From an uncultured Synechococcaceae cyanobacterium (GTDB lineage Bacteria; Cyanobacteriota; Cyanobacteriia; PCC-6307; Cyanobiaceae): 64,000 nt of DNA. Positions 36,761 through 49,385 of the stretch are shown here, piece by piece. Made by a program: the position numbers and the translations under genes. How positions within the stretch are numbered: the stretch's first letter is position 1; each line of letters starts with the position of its first letter. The notes below the pieces were generated by a model. That model was not told where the DNA came from and did not search any database. It saw only the letters and a list, made by a program, of their open reading frames with translations. The stretch spans positions 1-64,000 of the forward strand of contig CACAVZ010000006.1 of assembly GCA_902536065.1 (NCBI GenBank), given 5' to 3'.

Positions 36761-36814
36761 AAAAAAGCCCGATTAATCGGGCGATTTAGTGTGTGAGGAG
36801 TATGGGGTTGCCCC
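36761..36814 (-). ncRNA. yfr1: Yfr1 small RNA
   Basis: minus strand GGGGCAACCCCATACTCCTCACACACTAAATCGCCCGATTAATCGGGCTTTTTT (54 nt), core ACTCCTCACAC, located between guaB and trxA. Confidence 0.93.
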
Positions 36815-36899
36815 CATTATTTAATAATAACTCCTAATGCGAAATTTGTTCAATTTAATCCTCAAATCATCTAGGTTTTATAATTCTGCTTTTAAAAAA

Positions 36900-38075
36900 C
36901 TACTTACCCATTCCGAGCTGCTGAGCTTTTTGATAAACTTTACCTTCCGTAAGAAGAGAGGGTGCAATAACTATTTCAACGTTTTGCATTTCTTTAATAT
37001 TTTTAGCTCCAAGAGTACTCATTGATGTTCTAATAGCACCTAATAAATTGTGTGTTCCATCATCAAGCAAGGCAGGACCCCTAATTATCCTTTCTAAAGA
37101 TCCTGTAGACCCAACTTCAATTCTTGTACCCCTTGGCAAAATAGGGCTTGGAGTAGCCATCCCCCAATGAAATCCTTTACCAGGCGCATTTGAGGATTTA
37201 GCTATTGGCGAGCCAATCATTACGGCATCTGCACCACATGCTAAACATTTACAAATATCTCCTCCGGTAACAATTCCCCCATCACCAATAATAGGAATAT
37301 AACGACCACTTTCTTTAAAAAAATCATCTCTTGCCGAACTACAATCGGAAATTGCTGTAGCTTGAGGGATTCCAATCCCTAATACCCCTCTAGAAGTACA
37401 TGCCGCTCCAGGGCCTATACCAACCATTAGCCCTGCTACACCAGACTTCATGAGTAATTTGGCAACTTGATAAGTGACACAATTACCAGCTACAACTGGT
37501 ACTTTCATAGATTGACAGAGATCTTTAATATTCAAGGTTTTCTTACCTTCCATACCAATGTGCACAGTTGAAACTACTGTTCCTTGAAGGAAAAATAAAT
37601 CTAATTTAGAATTATTTAGTGTTTCTTGAAATTTAATAGCAGCTTGAGGAGTTCCACTAAAAGCAGCAATACCGCCTCTTTCCTTAACCTCATTAATTCT
37701 CTGTAAAATCAATTGCTCCTTAACGGGTTCACTATATATTTTTTGCATTAACGGAACAAAATCATTTTTTCCAACTGAAGCTATTTGATTTAATATGTCA
37801 TCAGGGTTTTCATATCGCGTTTGTATACCCTCCATATTAATAACACCTAGCGAACCTAATTTTGTGAGTTCTACAGCTGTGTGAACATCAACCACACTGT
37901 CCATAGCACTAGCTACAATTGGTACTTCTCTTTTTAAATTACCTATAACCCAAGAAGGATCAGTCAAATCATAATCAAGTGTTTTTTCCCCAGGGACTAA
38001 AGCTATTTCATCAATACCATAAGCCCTTCTGACTTTTTTATTTAAACCAAGTTCAATATTCACGGAATTTTTCAT
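36900..38075 (-). CDS. guaB: GuaB-type IMP dehydrogenase family protein
   Basis: 391 aa; GIGPGAACTSRGVLGIGIPQ, GDGGIVTGGDI. Confidence 0.92.
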   Translation of the reverse strand: MKNSVNIELGLNKKVRRAYGIDEIALVPGEKTLDYDLTDPSWVIGNLKREVPIVASAMDSVVDVHTAVELTKLGSLGVINMEGIQTRYENPDDILNQIASVGKNDFVPLMQKIYSEPVKEQLILQRINEVKERGGIAAFSGTPQAAIKFQETLNNSKLDLFFLQGTVVSTVHIGMEGKKTLNIKDLCQSMKVPVVAGNCVTYQVAKLLMKSGVAGLMVGIGPGAACTSRGVLGIGIPQATAISDCSSARDDFFKESGRYIPIIGDGGIVTGGDICKCLACGADAVMIGSPIAKSSNAPGKGFHWGMATPSPILPRGTRIEVGSTGSLERIIRGPALLDDGTHNLLGAIRTSMSTLGAKNIKEMQNVEIVIAPSLLTEGKVYQKAQQLGMGK

Positions 38076-38242
38076 TTATTCTGATTAAATTAACAACTAA
38101 AGGGGCAATAAGCCAAGGATTATTCAAAAACAATAGTTTTTTTTTTAATTTGTGTGTAAATGTGAGTATTTGAGAATTAAATATATCTTTTTTTTTATTC
38201 ATTATGACAATCAGGGATTATTATTAAAGAAAGATTTATTGT

Positions 38243-40837
38243 ATGTCCGATATTGTAGATTCCGGAAACTCTGGATTAAGTGAAGATAAAGATCGAATTA
38301 TTCAGACAGACCTGAGAAATGAGATGTCTCGATCTTATCTCGAGTATGCAATGAGCGTAATAGTTGGTCGTGCGCTTCCCGATGCAAGGGATGGTTTAAA
38401 GCCCGTTCATAGGAGAATTCTGTATGCAATGTATGAACTTGGTTTAACTAGCGGTAGACCCTACAGAAAATGTGCAAGGGTTGTTGGAGAAGTTCTTGGT
38501 AAATACCACCCCCATGGTGACACTGCTGTATATGATGCTTTGGTGAGGATGGCTCAGGATTTCTCTATGAGGATGCCCCTAATAGATGGTCATGGAAACT
38601 TCGGTTCTGTTGATAACGATCCTCCTGCTGCAATGAGATATACAGAATCACGTCTCCAGTCTCTTACAGATGAAAGTTTACTAGAAGATATTGAATCTGA
38701 AACTGTAGATTTCGCTGATAACTTTGACGGCTCTCAACAAGAGCCAACAGTTTTACCTGCAAGGATTCCTCAACTACTTTTAAATGGTTCATCTGGAATA
38801 GCAGTCGGGATGGCAACCAATATTCCACCCCATAACTTAGGAGAATTAATTAATGGTCTTAGATCAATAATCAAAAACTCTTCAATTGAAGAAAGAGAAC
38901 TTTTTGAACTAATTAAAGGTCCTGATTTTCCCACTGGTGGGCAAATTTTAGGTAGAAATGGAATCAGAGAAACTTTTAAGACAGGAAGAGGGTCAATAAC
39001 GATGAGAGGTGTAGCAAATATTGAGCAAATTAAATCACTTGGCAGGGCAGAAAAAGATGCAGTAATAATTACAGAACTCCCATTTCAAACTAATAAAGCC
39101 GCCTTGATAGAGAGAATTGCTGATATGGTTAATGAAAAAAAATTAGAAGGAATTTCTGATATAAGAGATGAAAGTGATCGAGATGGAATGAGAATTGTTA
39201 TTGAGTTAAAAAGAGATGCCTATCCACAAGTAGTTTTAAATAACTTATTTAAATTAACCCCCCTTCAAAATAACTTTAGTGCAAACATTCTAGCCTTAGT
39301 GAAAGGAGAACCCACAACTCTCTCGCTAAGAAAAATGTTAGATGTATTTCTAGATTTTAGGGTAGAGACAATAAGGCGAAGAACAGGATTTTTATTAAAA
39401 AAGGCAGAAGAAAGAGATCACATTATAAAAGGCCTTTTATTAGCCTTAGGTGCTATGGATGAAATCATCAATCTAATTAGATCAGCAAAAGATACAATTT
39501 CGGCTCGAGAAAAATTACAAATGGATCATGAATTATCTCCCACACAGGCAGAAGCCATTTTACAAATGCAGTTAAGAAGATTAACAGCCCTTGAGGCAGA
39601 TAAAATCAAAGCAGAACATGATGAATTAACACAAAAAATAAGTCAATATCAGCAAATTTTAAATAGTAAAGAAAAAATTCTTGAAATTATTCTTGAAGAA
39701 CTTAATAAAATCGATGAAAGATTCTCTTCTCCCAGAAAAACAGAAATATTGGATTTAGGGGGTGGACTAGATGATATTGATCTCATAGCCAATGAGAGGT
39801 CAGTAGTTCTGTTAACTGAAGCTGGTTATTTAAAAAGGATGCCTATAAATGAGTTTGAATCTACTAGTCGCGGTTCAAGGGGTAAAGCTGGCACAAAGAG
39901 TAAAGAAGATGATGACGTGAAACTATTTATAAGCTGTAACGATCATGATACTCTTTTACTTTTTAGTGATAGAGGAGTTGCTTATGCTCTCCCAGCCTAT
40001 CGAGTTCCTATGAGTAGCAGAACAGCAAAAGGTACGCCATCTGTTCAACTACTTCCAATCCCAAGAGAAGAAAAAATAACATCACTAGTTGCTGTAGATT
40101 CTTTTGATAACGATTCTTATTTATTAATGCTTACTAAGGCTGGCTTTATAAAAAGAACCGCACTTTCAGCTTTCTCAAAAATTCGATCAAATGGACTAAT
40201 AGCAATTAATCTTGAGGATGGAGACGCTCTAACATGGGTCAGATTATCAAAAGAAGGAGATAGTGTTTTAATTGGATCAAGAACAGGAATGGCAATTCAT
40301 TTCAGACTCGATATCAATGAATTAAGGCCACTCGGCAGGACCGCAAGAGGTGTTAAATCTATGCACTTGAGAGAAGGAGACAATCTTGTTTCAATGGATG
40401 TTTTAACATCTGATTTAGTAGATCAATTGGCTAAAGTTGAGCACAATAAAGAAATTGAAGATGATTTTGAGGCTGAATCTTCGGATGGTCCCTGGGTACT
40501 AATAGCAAGTGCATTTGGACTAGGGAAAAGAGTTCCTGTATCTCAATTTAGATTACAAAAGAGAGCTGGGATGGGTTTGAGAGCAATAAAATTCAGAATT
40601 AAAGATGATGTACTAGTTTGTTTAAAAGTCCTTGGTAAAGGAGAAGAATTACTTTTTGTAACCGAAAAAGGGGTAATAGTTAGAACAAACGCAGATAAAA
40701 TTTCTCAGCAATCTAGAGCCGCCACCGGAGTGAAATTACAAAGGTTGGATGAAGGTGATCATTTATCAGAAGTTGTATTAGTTCCTCGTGAGCAAGAGGA
40801 GGCTATAGAACAGCATGTCTCAGTAGAAGATGATTAA
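38243..40837 (+). CDS. gyrA: DNA gyrase subunit A
   Basis: 864 aa; [36 protein letters not shown]. Confidence 0.97.
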   Translation: MSDIVDSGNSGLSEDKDRIIQTDLRNEMSRSYLEYAMSVIVGRALPDARDGLKPVHRRILYAMYELGLTSGRPYRKCARVVGEVLGKYHPHGDTAVYDALVRMAQDFSMRMPLIDGHGNFGSVDNDPPAAMRYTESRLQSLTDESLLEDIESETVDFADNFDGSQQEPTVLPARIPQLLLNGSSGIAVGMATNIPPHNLGELINGLRSIIKNSSIEERELFELIKGPDFPTGGQILGRNGIRETFKTGRGSITMRGVANIEQIKSLGRAEKDAVIITELPFQTNKAALIERIADMVNEKKLEGISDIRDESDRDGMRIVIELKRDAYPQVVLNNLFKLTPLQNNFSANILALVKGEPTTLSLRKMLDVFLDFRVETIRRRTGFLLKKAEERDHIIKGLLLALGAMDEIINLIRSAKDTISAREKLQMDHELSPTQAEAILQMQLRRLTALEADKIKAEHDELTQKISQYQQILNSKEKILEIILEELNKIDERFSSPRKTEILDLGGGLDDIDLIANERSVVLLTEAGYLKRMPINEFESTSRGSRGKAGTKSKEDDDVKLFISCNDHDTLLLFSDRGVAYALPAYRVPMSSRTAKGTPSVQLLPIPREEKITSLVAVDSFDNDSYLLMLTKAGFIKRTALSAFSKIRSNGLIAINLEDGDALTWVRLSKEGDSVLIGSRTGMAIHFRLDINELRPLGRTARGVKSMHLREGDNLVSMDVLTSDLVDQLAKVEHNKEIEDDFEAESSDGPWVLIASAFGLGKRVPVSQFRLQKRAGMGLRAIKFRIKDDVLVCLKVLGKGEELLFVTEKGVIVRTNADKISQQSRAATGVKLQRLDEGDHLSEVVLVPREQEEAIEQHVSVEDD

Positions 40838-40842
40838 AAAAC

Positions 40843-42054
40843 ATGGAAACTCTTGACATTCTAATTTTAGGTTCTGGACCTGCAGCATTATGTTTAGCTT
40901 CTGAATTAGCAAGGCAGGATTTAAGCATAAAAGGGATATCAACAAAATCTCCAAAAGAAAAATGGGAAAATACATATGGGATATGGGCATCTGAATTAGA
41001 AGAATTAGGATTGGAGTCTTTGTTATCTCACCGATGGTGTAAGACAGTTAGTTTTTTTGGAAATGGAGAAAATAAACAAGGCAATATACCAACAAAACAT
41101 AACTACGATTATGGATTAATAAACCAAGAAGCCTTTCAAAATGAACTTTTGAAAAAATGTAAAGGGATTGAATGGCTAAACGAAACGGCTAAAGATATTT
41201 CAGAGAAAAATAAACTATCAGAAGTGATTTGTTTTTCGGGTCTAAGAATAAAGGCAAGGTTAGTTATTGATGCAAGTGGTCATAAAAGTAATTTTGTAAA
41301 AAGACCGATTCAAAATAAAGTTGCTCAGCAAGCTGCGTATGGAATTGTTGGAAAATTCTCTTCACCACCTGTTAATAAAGAACAGTTTGTTTTAATGGAT
41401 TTTCGTCCAAATCACTTAAACGAAGAAGAGAAGCTATCCTCTCCTTCCTTTCTTTATGCAATGGATCTAGGAGATGAAACTTTTTTTGTCGAAGAAACTT
41501 CATTAGCTAGTTATCCAGCACTATCGCAAGAAAATCTAAAAAAAAGACTTCTGAAAAGACTAAATAACAAGGGTATTAAAGTAAGTGAAATTTTCCATGA
41601 AGAGAATTGTCTTTTCCCAATGAATTTACCACTCCCATTTAAAAATCAATTTGTGCTTGGTTTTGGAGGCGCCGCGAGCATGGTGCATCCTGCATCAGGA
41701 TATATGATCGGATCTTTGTTAAGAAGGGCTCCTCTCCTTGCAGAAAAATTAGCAATCTTTTTAAAAGAACCTCATCTAAGTTCGCAAGAACTCGCAACAA
41801 AAGGTTGGGATATCTTATGGCCTAATGAATTAAGACAAAGACACAAACTTTACCAATATGGTCTTAGAAGATTAATGAGTTTCGATGAAAGTAGACTAAG
41901 AAGCTTTTTCTCAAATTTCTTTAGATTATCTACCAAAGAATGGGTAGGTTTTCTTACCAATACACTTCCATTTCCAAAACTAATTTACGTAATGAGCAAA
42001 ATGTTTATAAATTCACCTCTAAGAGTAAAATTAGGAATGCTTAAGTTAAATTAG
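40843..42054 (+). CDS. crtL: lycopene cyclase
   Basis: 403 aa; DILILGSGPAALCLASELA, FPMNLPLP, GGAASMVHPASGYMIGSLLRRAP. Confidence 0.9.
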   Translation: METLDILILGSGPAALCLASELARQDLSIKGISTKSPKEKWENTYGIWASELEELGLESLLSHRWCKTVSFFGNGENKQGNIPTKHNYDYGLINQEAFQNELLKKCKGIEWLNETAKDISEKNKLSEVICFSGLRIKARLVIDASGHKSNFVKRPIQNKVAQQAAYGIVGKFSSPPVNKEQFVLMDFRPNHLNEEEKLSSPSFLYAMDLGDETFFVEETSLASYPALSQENLKKRLLKRLNNKGIKVSEIFHEENCLFPMNLPLPFKNQFVLGFGGAASMVHPASGYMIGSLLRRAPLLAEKLAIFLKEPHLSSQELATKGWDILWPNELRQRHKLYQYGLRRLMSFDESRLRSFFSNFFRLSTKEWVGFLTNTLPFPKLIYVMSKMFINSPLRVKLGMLKLN

Positions 42055-43640
42055 TTTTCTTTTCGCCAATCATCGATATTAATATTAGGGAAAATATTAT
42101 CTTCTTCCTCAATATCTTTCAGAAATTTTAAATTGATATTGGATTGATTTTTAATCATTTCAACTAGTTTCCAAAACCTGAACAAGTGTCTTTCTATCCT
42201 CTCTTTTGCAAGCTCAGTTGTAGTTCCAGCTCTCAAGATAAAACTCCAATCAGATGATTCAGAAAGAAGTAATTCTCTTGCTGCTTGATTGAAAAGTCTT
42301 TGAGATAATTTATTTTCAAACCTTTTTGAGCATAAATCAACGAAAGTTGAGCCTGCTTTAGTGATTTCTGGAACAATCCATGCATTAGTATCATTAATCC
42401 AGTAATTATGGTAACCACCTTGCCCCCAGCTCGATGGCGATGGATCACAAATCTGAAGATTTGGCTTCTGAAGTAAGAATTCTTTTAAATTTGTGAGCTT
42501 AATTGAATATTTACTAGAATTCTTTAAGATGTTTTCAATAAAAAAAGGTCCCTCATACCACCAATGCCCAAATAACTCTGCATCAAATGGAGCTACCAAT
42601 AAGGGATTAAAAGTTGAGGATAAACTTAATTTTTCTAATTGTTTGGATCTCGCTAAAAGGTAAGCATCAGCATGTTCTGCAGCCTTTTTTTTGGCTTCAT
42701 TTTCTAAGTAAAACTCCTTTTTCTCTAGTGGTACATCTTCATCTGTAATCTTATAAAACTTTAAACCCAATGGTCTTTTAGTTGAAATGCCTTTCTTTTG
42801 AAGTTTAGTAGTGGGCAATTCCCACCCTAAGTCCTTATGAAATTCCCTATAAACTTTGTCACCTGGGAATCCATCCTTAGCTGACCAAACGGGCAAGGTT
42901 GACTCACTATCTCTTCCAAAGAATGCCACCCCTTTTTTTGAGCAAATTGGTGCGTATACACCATACCTAGGTCTTGGGATGGAATTTAGAATCCCATGAC
43001 CGTCTAAAATTGCATATCTAATTCCAGAGCTAAATAGTATCTCATCTAAATTTTCATAATATGCACATTCTGGCAACCAAATCCCTAAAGGCTTTGTTCC
43101 AAAAATATTTTCATGGCTCCTAATGGCTGTATTTATTTGTCCTTTAACAGTTTCAGGATTCTCTCTTAGAATTGGCAAATAACCATGAGTAGCAGCACAA
43201 GTAAGAATATCCAAATTTCCAGAATTATTTAAAACTCTGAACTTCTCAATTAAATTTCCAGAACATTTTTGCCAATATAAGTATTTTTCATTGAGATTTT
43301 CCACTAAAAATGCAGAAGCATTTTTTTCTTCTCGTGGCAATTCTTTTAAGAAATCATTTCTTGTTTTAATCCAATTTGGGAAAGTTTCTTGAACTTTTTT
43401 ATTATTTAGAAGTGATAGTAATGTCGGAGACAAACTAATAGTAAGTTTTGTATTTGAAGGATGTTCATTCTTGGAAGATTCTATTGCTTGGAGTAGAGGT
43501 ATATAACATTCCAATATTGCCTGAAATAACCAATCCTCTTCTAACGAGTTTTTTTCATTTTTTCTAACATAAGGGAGATGAGCATGTAAAACTATTGCGA
43601 GATGGCCTAAAACATTTTTTTTGTAGCTTTGCCCATTCAT
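42051..43640 (-). CDS. glycoside hydrolase family 57 protein (probable 1,4-alpha-glucan branching enzyme)
   Basis: 529 aa; LHAHLPYVR, GIWLPECAYYENLDEIL, FDAELFGHWWYEGP. Confidence 0.92.
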   Translation of the reverse strand: MNGQSYKKNVLGHLAIVLHAHLPYVRKNEKNSLEEDWLFQAILECYIPLLQAIESSKNEHPSNTKLTISLSPTLLSLLNNKKVQETFPNWIKTRNDFLKELPREEKNASAFLVENLNEKYLYWQKCSGNLIEKFRVLNNSGNLDILTCAATHGYLPILRENPETVKGQINTAIRSHENIFGTKPLGIWLPECAYYENLDEILFSSGIRYAILDGHGILNSIPRPRYGVYAPICSKKGVAFFGRDSESTLPVWSAKDGFPGDKVYREFHKDLGWELPTTKLQKKGISTKRPLGLKFYKITDEDVPLEKKEFYLENEAKKKAAEHADAYLLARSKQLEKLSLSSTFNPLLVAPFDAELFGHWWYEGPFFIENILKNSSKYSIKLTNLKEFLLQKPNLQICDPSPSSWGQGGYHNYWINDTNAWIVPEITKAGSTFVDLCSKRFENKLSQRLFNQAARELLLSESSDWSFILRAGTTTELAKERIERHLFRFWKLVEMIKNQSNINLKFLKDIEEEDNIFPNINIDDWRKEN

Positions 43641-43856
43641 TTTTTTATAATTTATGTCATCAATTCTATAAAAATCAAAATAAACTTTTATAAAAAGGAA
43701 GCTTTAATCTTAAAACAATACTTTAATAATCAAACTATTTTATTTTTTTTTCAGAAATTTAACCAATATTGTTAAGTAATAAGCCTGCAACAAGATTTTA
43801 TTGAACAAAATCTAGTCAAATTTTTTTAATTAGCTTAATATAAGTTTAAGTAATTC

Positions 43857-45503
43857 TTGCTAATGTCCAAAGATCCAGGAAGAATTTTGATCTTTGATAC
43901 AACTCTTCGAGATGGAGAGCAATCCCCTGGTGCAAGTTTAAATCTTGAAGAAAAGCTTGCAATAGCTCATCAATTAGCGAGATTAGGAGTAGATGTTATT
44001 GAGGCTGGATTTCCATTCGCAAGTCCCGGAGATTTTAAAGCTGTTAATAAGATTGCCAATGCTGTAGGGAAAGAGAATGGTCCTATAATATGCGGTTTAG
44101 CTAGAGCTTCCAAAGGTGATATAAAAGCTTGTTATGAAGCTGTAAGTCCAGCCCCAAAGAAAAGAATACATACTTTTATTGCCACAAGTGATATACACCT
44201 TAAGCACAAACTAAAAAAATCAAGAAAAGATGTTCTCCAAATAGTTCCGGAAATGGTTCATTATGCAAAATCAATGGTAGAGGATATTGAATTTTCTTGT
44301 GAAGATGCATCAAGGAGTGATCCTGATTTTTTATACGAAGTGATTCAACTAGCAATTTCAGCAGGGGCGACAACAATAAATATCCCTGATACCGTTGGGT
44401 TTACAACTCCTAGTGAATTTGGCAAATTAATTGCAGACATAAATAAAAATGTTCCAAATATTGATGAAGCAGTAATCTCGGTTCATGGCCATAATGATTT
44501 AGGTTTAGCAGTGGCAAATTTTCTTGAGGCAGTTAAAAATGGAGCGAGACAACTAGAATGCACAATAAATGGAATTGGTGAAAGAGCGGGGAATGCTTCT
44601 CTTGAAGAATTAGTAATGGCATTACACGTCAGGAAAAGTTTTTTTAATAGTTTTTTCAAAAGAAATCCAGATTCACCAACTCCCCTTACAGCTATAAGAA
44701 CAGAAGAAATAACAAAAACCTCTAGGCTTGTTTCAAACCTAACTGGAATGACCGTTCAACCTAATAAAGCAATTGTTGGAGCTAACGCTTTTGCTCATGA
44801 GTCTGGCATTCATCAGGATGGTGTCTTAAAAAATAGACTCACTTATGAAATTATCGATGCAAAAACTGTTGGTTTGAGCGACAATAAAATTTCTTTGGGT
44901 AAACTTAGTGGAAGAAGTGCTGTAAGAGCAAGACTAGAAGAGATGGGATATGACTTGAGCAGGGAAGACTTAAATGATGCTTTTGCTCGTTTTAAAGATT
45001 TAGCAGATAGGAAAAGAGAGATAACTGATAGAGACTTAGAAGCAATTGTTAGTGAACAAGTACAACTTCCAGAAGCTAAATTTCAATTAAGCCTTGTACA
45101 AGTAAGTTGTGGTAACGCATCTAAACCTACCGCCACCATTACGCTTCTAAATACTGAAGATAATACTGAAGATACTGCTGTATCAATAGGGACTGGACCT
45201 GTTGATGCTGTATGCGAGGCTTTAAATAATTTAGCTAAAGTTCCTAATGAATTAATTGAATTTTCTGTAAAATCGGTAACAGAAGGTATCGATGCTTTGG
45301 GAGAAGTGACAATAAGAATAAGAAGGAATAATAAAATATATTCTGGACATTCTGCTGATACGGATGTTGTAGTTGCGGCTGCCAATGCTTACGTTAATGC
45401 TTTAAATAGGCTTGTATTTTCTGAGAAAAAAAATTCAATTCACCCACAATTTGATAATTTAGAAAATTCCGAAAAAACATTTCTATCTAATCCTGCTAAC
45501 TAA
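43857..45503 (+). CDS. leuA: 2-isopropylmalate synthase
   Basis: 548 aa; [17 protein letters not shown]. Confidence 0.97.
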   Translation: MLMSKDPGRILIFDTTLRDGEQSPGASLNLEEKLAIAHQLARLGVDVIEAGFPFASPGDFKAVNKIANAVGKENGPIICGLARASKGDIKACYEAVSPAPKKRIHTFIATSDIHLKHKLKKSRKDVLQIVPEMVHYAKSMVEDIEFSCEDASRSDPDFLYEVIQLAISAGATTINIPDTVGFTTPSEFGKLIADINKNVPNIDEAVISVHGHNDLGLAVANFLEAVKNGARQLECTINGIGERAGNASLEELVMALHVRKSFFNSFFKRNPDSPTPLTAIRTEEITKTSRLVSNLTGMTVQPNKAIVGANAFAHESGIHQDGVLKNRLTYEIIDAKTVGLSDNKISLGKLSGRSAVRARLEEMGYDLSREDLNDAFARFKDLADRKREITDRDLEAIVSEQVQLPEAKFQLSLVQVSCGNASKPTATITLLNTEDNTEDTAVSIGTGPVDAVCEALNNLAKVPNELIEFSVKSVTEGIDALGEVTIRIRRNNKIYSGHSADTDVVVAAANAYVNALNRLVFSEKKNSIHPQFDNLENSEKTFLSNPAN

Positions 45504-45585
45504 ATTATTTCTTAGGATTATTAAGCACCAATAAAAATAGTCTTATAATATTGTAGATTGAACTATATAGTTAAAGCAGTAAATA

Positions 45586-45978
45586 ATGAGAGAACGAATA
45601 TTAGGATATTGGGCACTTTCATGGGTTGGGTTAATTGGTAACATAATTGCACTCCCAATAATCGCCCTAATAATCAGTTATGGTCCTCCACTAAAAGTTG
45701 CGAATATAACTCTTGCCATAAGCCTTGGTTGGCCTGCGGCGATCGTTGGAATAGTTTCTTCAGCAGCTCTTCTAGCAGAGAGAAAGTGGGGAGTAACCTT
45801 AACTCTAGTATCTCTTTCAATGGTAATTTCAGGTATGGGTCCTTATTCAGTGATAAGGCTCATAGCTCTTGGAGACTTTTTTGGAATTGGTGGCTTTACT
45901 CTTCTAACAACGTTATTTAGTACTTTAGCCCTTTTATACTGGTGTAATCCCAAACACAGAAGAAGCATTAGGCTATAA
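45586..45978 (+). CDS. conserved hypothetical membrane protein
   Basis: 130 aa, four TM segments. Confidence 0.6.
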   Translation: MRERILGYWALSWVGLIGNIIALPIIALIISYGPPLKVANITLAISLGWPAAIVGIVSSAALLAERKWGVTLTLVSLSMVISGMGPYSVIRLIALGDFFGIGGFTLLTTLFSTLALLYWCNPKHRRSIRL

Positions 45979-45986
45979 ATTGAAAA

Positions 45987-47459
45987 TTAAGAAAAAGTAT
46001 TATTCTTGCTGGTTGGATACTGGATTCTTCTATGTCTAATTCTTTTCCATACACTCAAGAATGCCCTTTTTATTAAAAAAATTTCACCCTTGGATAAATT
46101 ACTATCATCTAATTGGCCATCTTTTTGACGTGAGTAGATAATTTTAGATATTGTTTCTAAAGCTTCTTTATCAGATGCATTAATATTCATAGCTCTTAAT
46201 GCTGCTTCACATCCATCAGCAAGCATTAAAATAGCCGTTTCTTTTGACTGCGGAATAGGACCATTGTATCTAAAATCATTTTCGTTAATCTTGATATTTT
46301 TTTCTTGAGCCTTGTGAAAAAAATATCCCATTTTTAAAGTACCTTGATGTTCCGGGATAAAATTCGCTATTGGCTTAGGGAGTCTATTTTTCCTTGCATA
46401 CTTTAATCCTTCATCAACATGAGCCTGTAATACCTCAACACTTCTAATAGGATCATCTATTTCGTCATGTGGATTTTTTGACCCATCTTGATTTTCAATA
46501 AACCAATTAGGAGCATGTAATTTACCAACATCATGATATAAAGCTCCAGTTTTAATTAGATCAATATCACCGCCAATATTTCTTGTTGCTTCTTCTGCCA
46601 AACCACATATAAGTAAGGTATGTTCAAAAGTACCTGGGGCTTCAAGGGACAACCTTCTAATGAGAGGTTTCTCTTTATCAGCCAGTTCAAGTAATCTTGC
46701 TTTGGTCAAAAGTCCAAAAATTGATTCAAAAATCGGAATAAACAAAATAGTAAAAAGCATAACTATTGCCAATAAAAAGGAATCTGAAAAAATATTGCCG
46801 TTTGCAAAAACAAATTCTTGATTATTAACAAGAGGTAATTTATTTTTTCCTATCAATATCCATTGACTCAAAAACGATCCGATGGGAACAAAAATTGATA
46901 GTTGAAGTAGCTGAGCCCTACTTCTTATTCTTCCTCCAAGAAGAGATACTACTGACGCACAAACTAATAAAATAAAAAATAAATTGTTATTGATATTAAC
47001 TGCTGGTTCCGGCCAAATAAGGCTAGCTATGGATACCCAAGATAAAGCAGTTATGCTTCCCATTCCTTGGGATATTATTAAAGCTGGTGGAATAATGACA
47101 TATAAAGGACTTATGGTTGAAGTCAAGACTAATTTCGAAGACTGTACAGCCAAAAGAAGAGTTATGATCAAGATAATTTGTATTGAAGAAATTGTAGGAT
47201 TTTCTTTTCTTGAAATTAATATTAGAATTGCTGAACTAATAAGCGCTTCATTGAAAGTCAAAAGCCAAGAAAATATATCAGAGCTATTTAAAGGAGAAAC
47301 AAGTAGTAATTTATAAGAGGAAATTATTGAAATTAAAATACATATTAAAAAAATTATGAGACTATCAATTTTTGAAATTCTATTGAGTTGTTTTATTGGA
47401 ACTTGACTTCTCTTCCATAGGTGAAACAATTTTTTCAAAATAGTTTTTATGTTTTGCAC
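45987..47459 (-). CDS. 7TM-HD family membrane protein with HDIG domain
   Basis: 490 aa; TM region, then APGTFEHTLLICGLAEEAT...GALYHDVGKL. Confidence 0.88.
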   Translation of the reverse strand: MQNIKTILKKLFHLWKRSQVPIKQLNRISKIDSLIIFLICILISIISSYKLLLVSPLNSSDIFSWLLTFNEALISSAILILISRKENPTISSIQIILIITLLLAVQSSKLVLTSTISPLYVIIPPALIISQGMGSITALSWVSIASLIWPEPAVNINNNLFFILLVCASVVSLLGGRIRSRAQLLQLSIFVPIGSFLSQWILIGKNKLPLVNNQEFVFANGNIFSDSFLLAIVMLFTILFIPIFESIFGLLTKARLLELADKEKPLIRRLSLEAPGTFEHTLLICGLAEEATRNIGGDIDLIKTGALYHDVGKLHAPNWFIENQDGSKNPHDEIDDPIRSVEVLQAHVDEGLKYARKNRLPKPIANFIPEHQGTLKMGYFFHKAQEKNIKINENDFRYNGPIPQSKETAILMLADGCEAALRAMNINASDKEALETISKIIYSRQKDGQLDDSNLSKGEIFLIKRAFLSVWKRIRHRRIQYPTSKNNTFS

Positions 47460-47535
47460 AGAATATAGTTTAAATCGATTTGATTAATTTAGAAATTATA
47501 GGCATGCTAGGTGTAAAAAGGAGATGTTTTTCTAA

Positions 47536-48432
47536 ATGTCATTAAAATTAGACGGTAAAAAATTATCTCTTGAAATTGAGGAACGCTTAAATGACTATAT
47601 TTCTAGCAATAAAAAAATCACAAAGAGAGCTCCCGGTTTAGCTGTGATAAGAATAGGTGAAGACCCTGCGAGTGGTGTTTACGTTAATAACAAGGAAAAA
47701 GCATGTTCAAGGGTTGGAATAAAGAGCATTATCTTTCATCTAAAAGATAATGTAGAGCAAAAAGAAGTTGAAGAATTAATAAACAAACTTAACTTGGATA
47801 ATGATATTGATGGGATGTTGCTTCAGCTTCCCATCCCAAAGAAGTTTGATGAGCAACGACTTATAAGTTGTATCAATCCAAGCAAAGATGTAGATGGATT
47901 AAATGAAAAAAATATTGGCAAATTAGTGAAAAATGAGCCTGCTATGAGATCATGTACACCAGCAGGAATTATTAATTTATTAAGATCCAATAAAATTACA
48001 ATTGAAGGTAAGAGAATTGTTGTTATCGGGAGAAGTTTGCTTGTTGGGAAACCTCTATCGCTTATGTTATTGAATCTAAATGGGACGGTAACCATGACTC
48101 ATTCAAAAACAGTAAATTTAAATAAAGTTTGTAGAGAAGCCGATATACTAATTGCAGCTGCAGGAAAACCTAATCTTATAGATTCGAGTTTTGTAAAAGA
48201 AGGGGCAGTAATTATTGATGTTGGAATACATAGATTAAAAAGTTCCGAAAAAAATCAAACCAGATTATGTGGCGATGTATTATTAGAAGATATCATTTCT
48301 AAAGTATTTGCTTACACACCTGTACCAGGAGGTGTTGGACCAATGACGGTAACAATGTTACTTGTAAATACTATTTTTAGCTGGCAAAAACAATTTGGTT
48401 TATCATCAACTCTTAATGACCTTTTGCCATAA
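47536..48432 (+). CDS. folD: bifunctional methylenetetrahydrofolate dehydrogenase/cyclohydrolase
   Basis: 298 aa; [31 protein letters not shown]. Confidence 0.97.
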   Translation: MSLKLDGKKLSLEIEERLNDYISSNKKITKRAPGLAVIRIGEDPASGVYVNNKEKACSRVGIKSIIFHLKDNVEQKEVEELINKLNLDNDIDGMLLQLPIPKKFDEQRLISCINPSKDVDGLNEKNIGKLVKNEPAMRSCTPAGIINLLRSNKITIEGKRIVVIGRSLLVGKPLSLMLLNLNGTVTMTHSKTVNLNKVCREADILIAAAGKPNLIDSSFVKEGAVIIDVGIHRLKSSEKNQTRLCGDVLLEDIISKVFAYTPVPGGVGPMTVTMLLVNTIFSWQKQFGLSSTLNDLLP

Positions 48433-48469
48433 ACTCCAAGATGAAAAAATTTCTTACTAAGGCTATAAA

Positions 48470-49372
48470 ATGACTGAAGTTATAAATGGTATTTCTGATT
48501 TTGAAAAATATCTTAAAAAAACAAAAAAGGTTGTAGAAGAAGCACTTGATTTTTCATTGGGCCCGGAGAATCCAGAAATATTGAGAGAATCAATGAGATA
48601 TTCCCTTTTAGCTGGAGGGAAAAGAATACGTCCAATTTTATGTTTAGCATCTTGCTCATTGGCTGGAGGAGAACCCTCTCTTGCTGTTCCTACTGCAGTA
48701 GCGATAGAAATGATTCATACAATGTCCTTAATTCATGATGATCTGCCTGCTATGGATAATGATGACTTGAGGAGAGGTAGACCTACAAATCATAAAGTAT
48801 ATGGAGATGCAATAGCAATTCTCGCAGGCGATGCTCTACTAACTAGGGCCTTTGAAATGGTCTCTTTAAGAAGTCCTGGAGTCGACACAACTAGATTATT
48901 AAATGTTATTGGAGAATTATCCCTAGTTGCAGGAGCGCCAGGCCTAGTAGGGGGACAAGTTGTTGATTTAGAGTGCGAAGGTAAAGAAGTTGACCTTGAA
49001 ACTCTAGAATATATTCATCTTCATAAGACTGGGGCTTTATTAAAAGCTTGTGTAAGAACAGGTGCTATGATCGCAGGTGCTAACGAAAAACTATTACAAG
49101 CTTTAACAACATATGCAGAGGGAATTGGTTTAGCCTTCCAAATAATAGATGATATTCTTGATTTAACTTCCAGCAGTGAAAAGCTTGGTAAAACTGCCGG
49201 CAAAGATCTTTTAGCTGATAAGACTACTTACCCTAAATTACTTGGAATGGAGGAGTCAAAGAAAAGAGCATTTGATTTAGTTGAGAAAGCAAAAAAAGCA
49301 ATTGAACCTTGGGGGGAAGATGCAAAGTATTTAATATCATTAGCTGACTTTATTACAAATAGAGACCGATAA
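48470..49372 (+). CDS. crtE: geranylgeranyl diphosphate synthase
   Basis: 300 aa; [24 protein letters not shown]. Confidence 0.93.
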   Translation: MTEVINGISDFEKYLKKTKKVVEEALDFSLGPENPEILRESMRYSLLAGGKRIRPILCLASCSLAGGEPSLAVPTAVAIEMIHTMSLIHDDLPAMDNDDLRRGRPTNHKVYGDAIAILAGDALLTRAFEMVSLRSPGVDTTRLLNVIGELSLVAGAPGLVGGQVVDLECEGKEVDLETLEYIHLHKTGALLKACVRTGAMIAGANEKLLQALTTYAEGIGLAFQIIDDILDLTSSSEKLGKTAGKDLLADKTTYPKLLGMEESKKRAFDLVEKAKKAIEPWGEDAKYLISLADFITNRDR

Positions 49373-49385
49373 ATAGTATTAATAT

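Noticed and set aside
36837-37025. Plus-strand ORF overlapping the guaB 3' end
   Set aside because: Mostly antisense to guaB, no protein signature.
43770-43820. Inverted repeat AGATTTT...AAAATCT upstream of leuA as a possible attenuator
   Set aside because: AT-only weak stem, no leucine-rich leader peptide seen.
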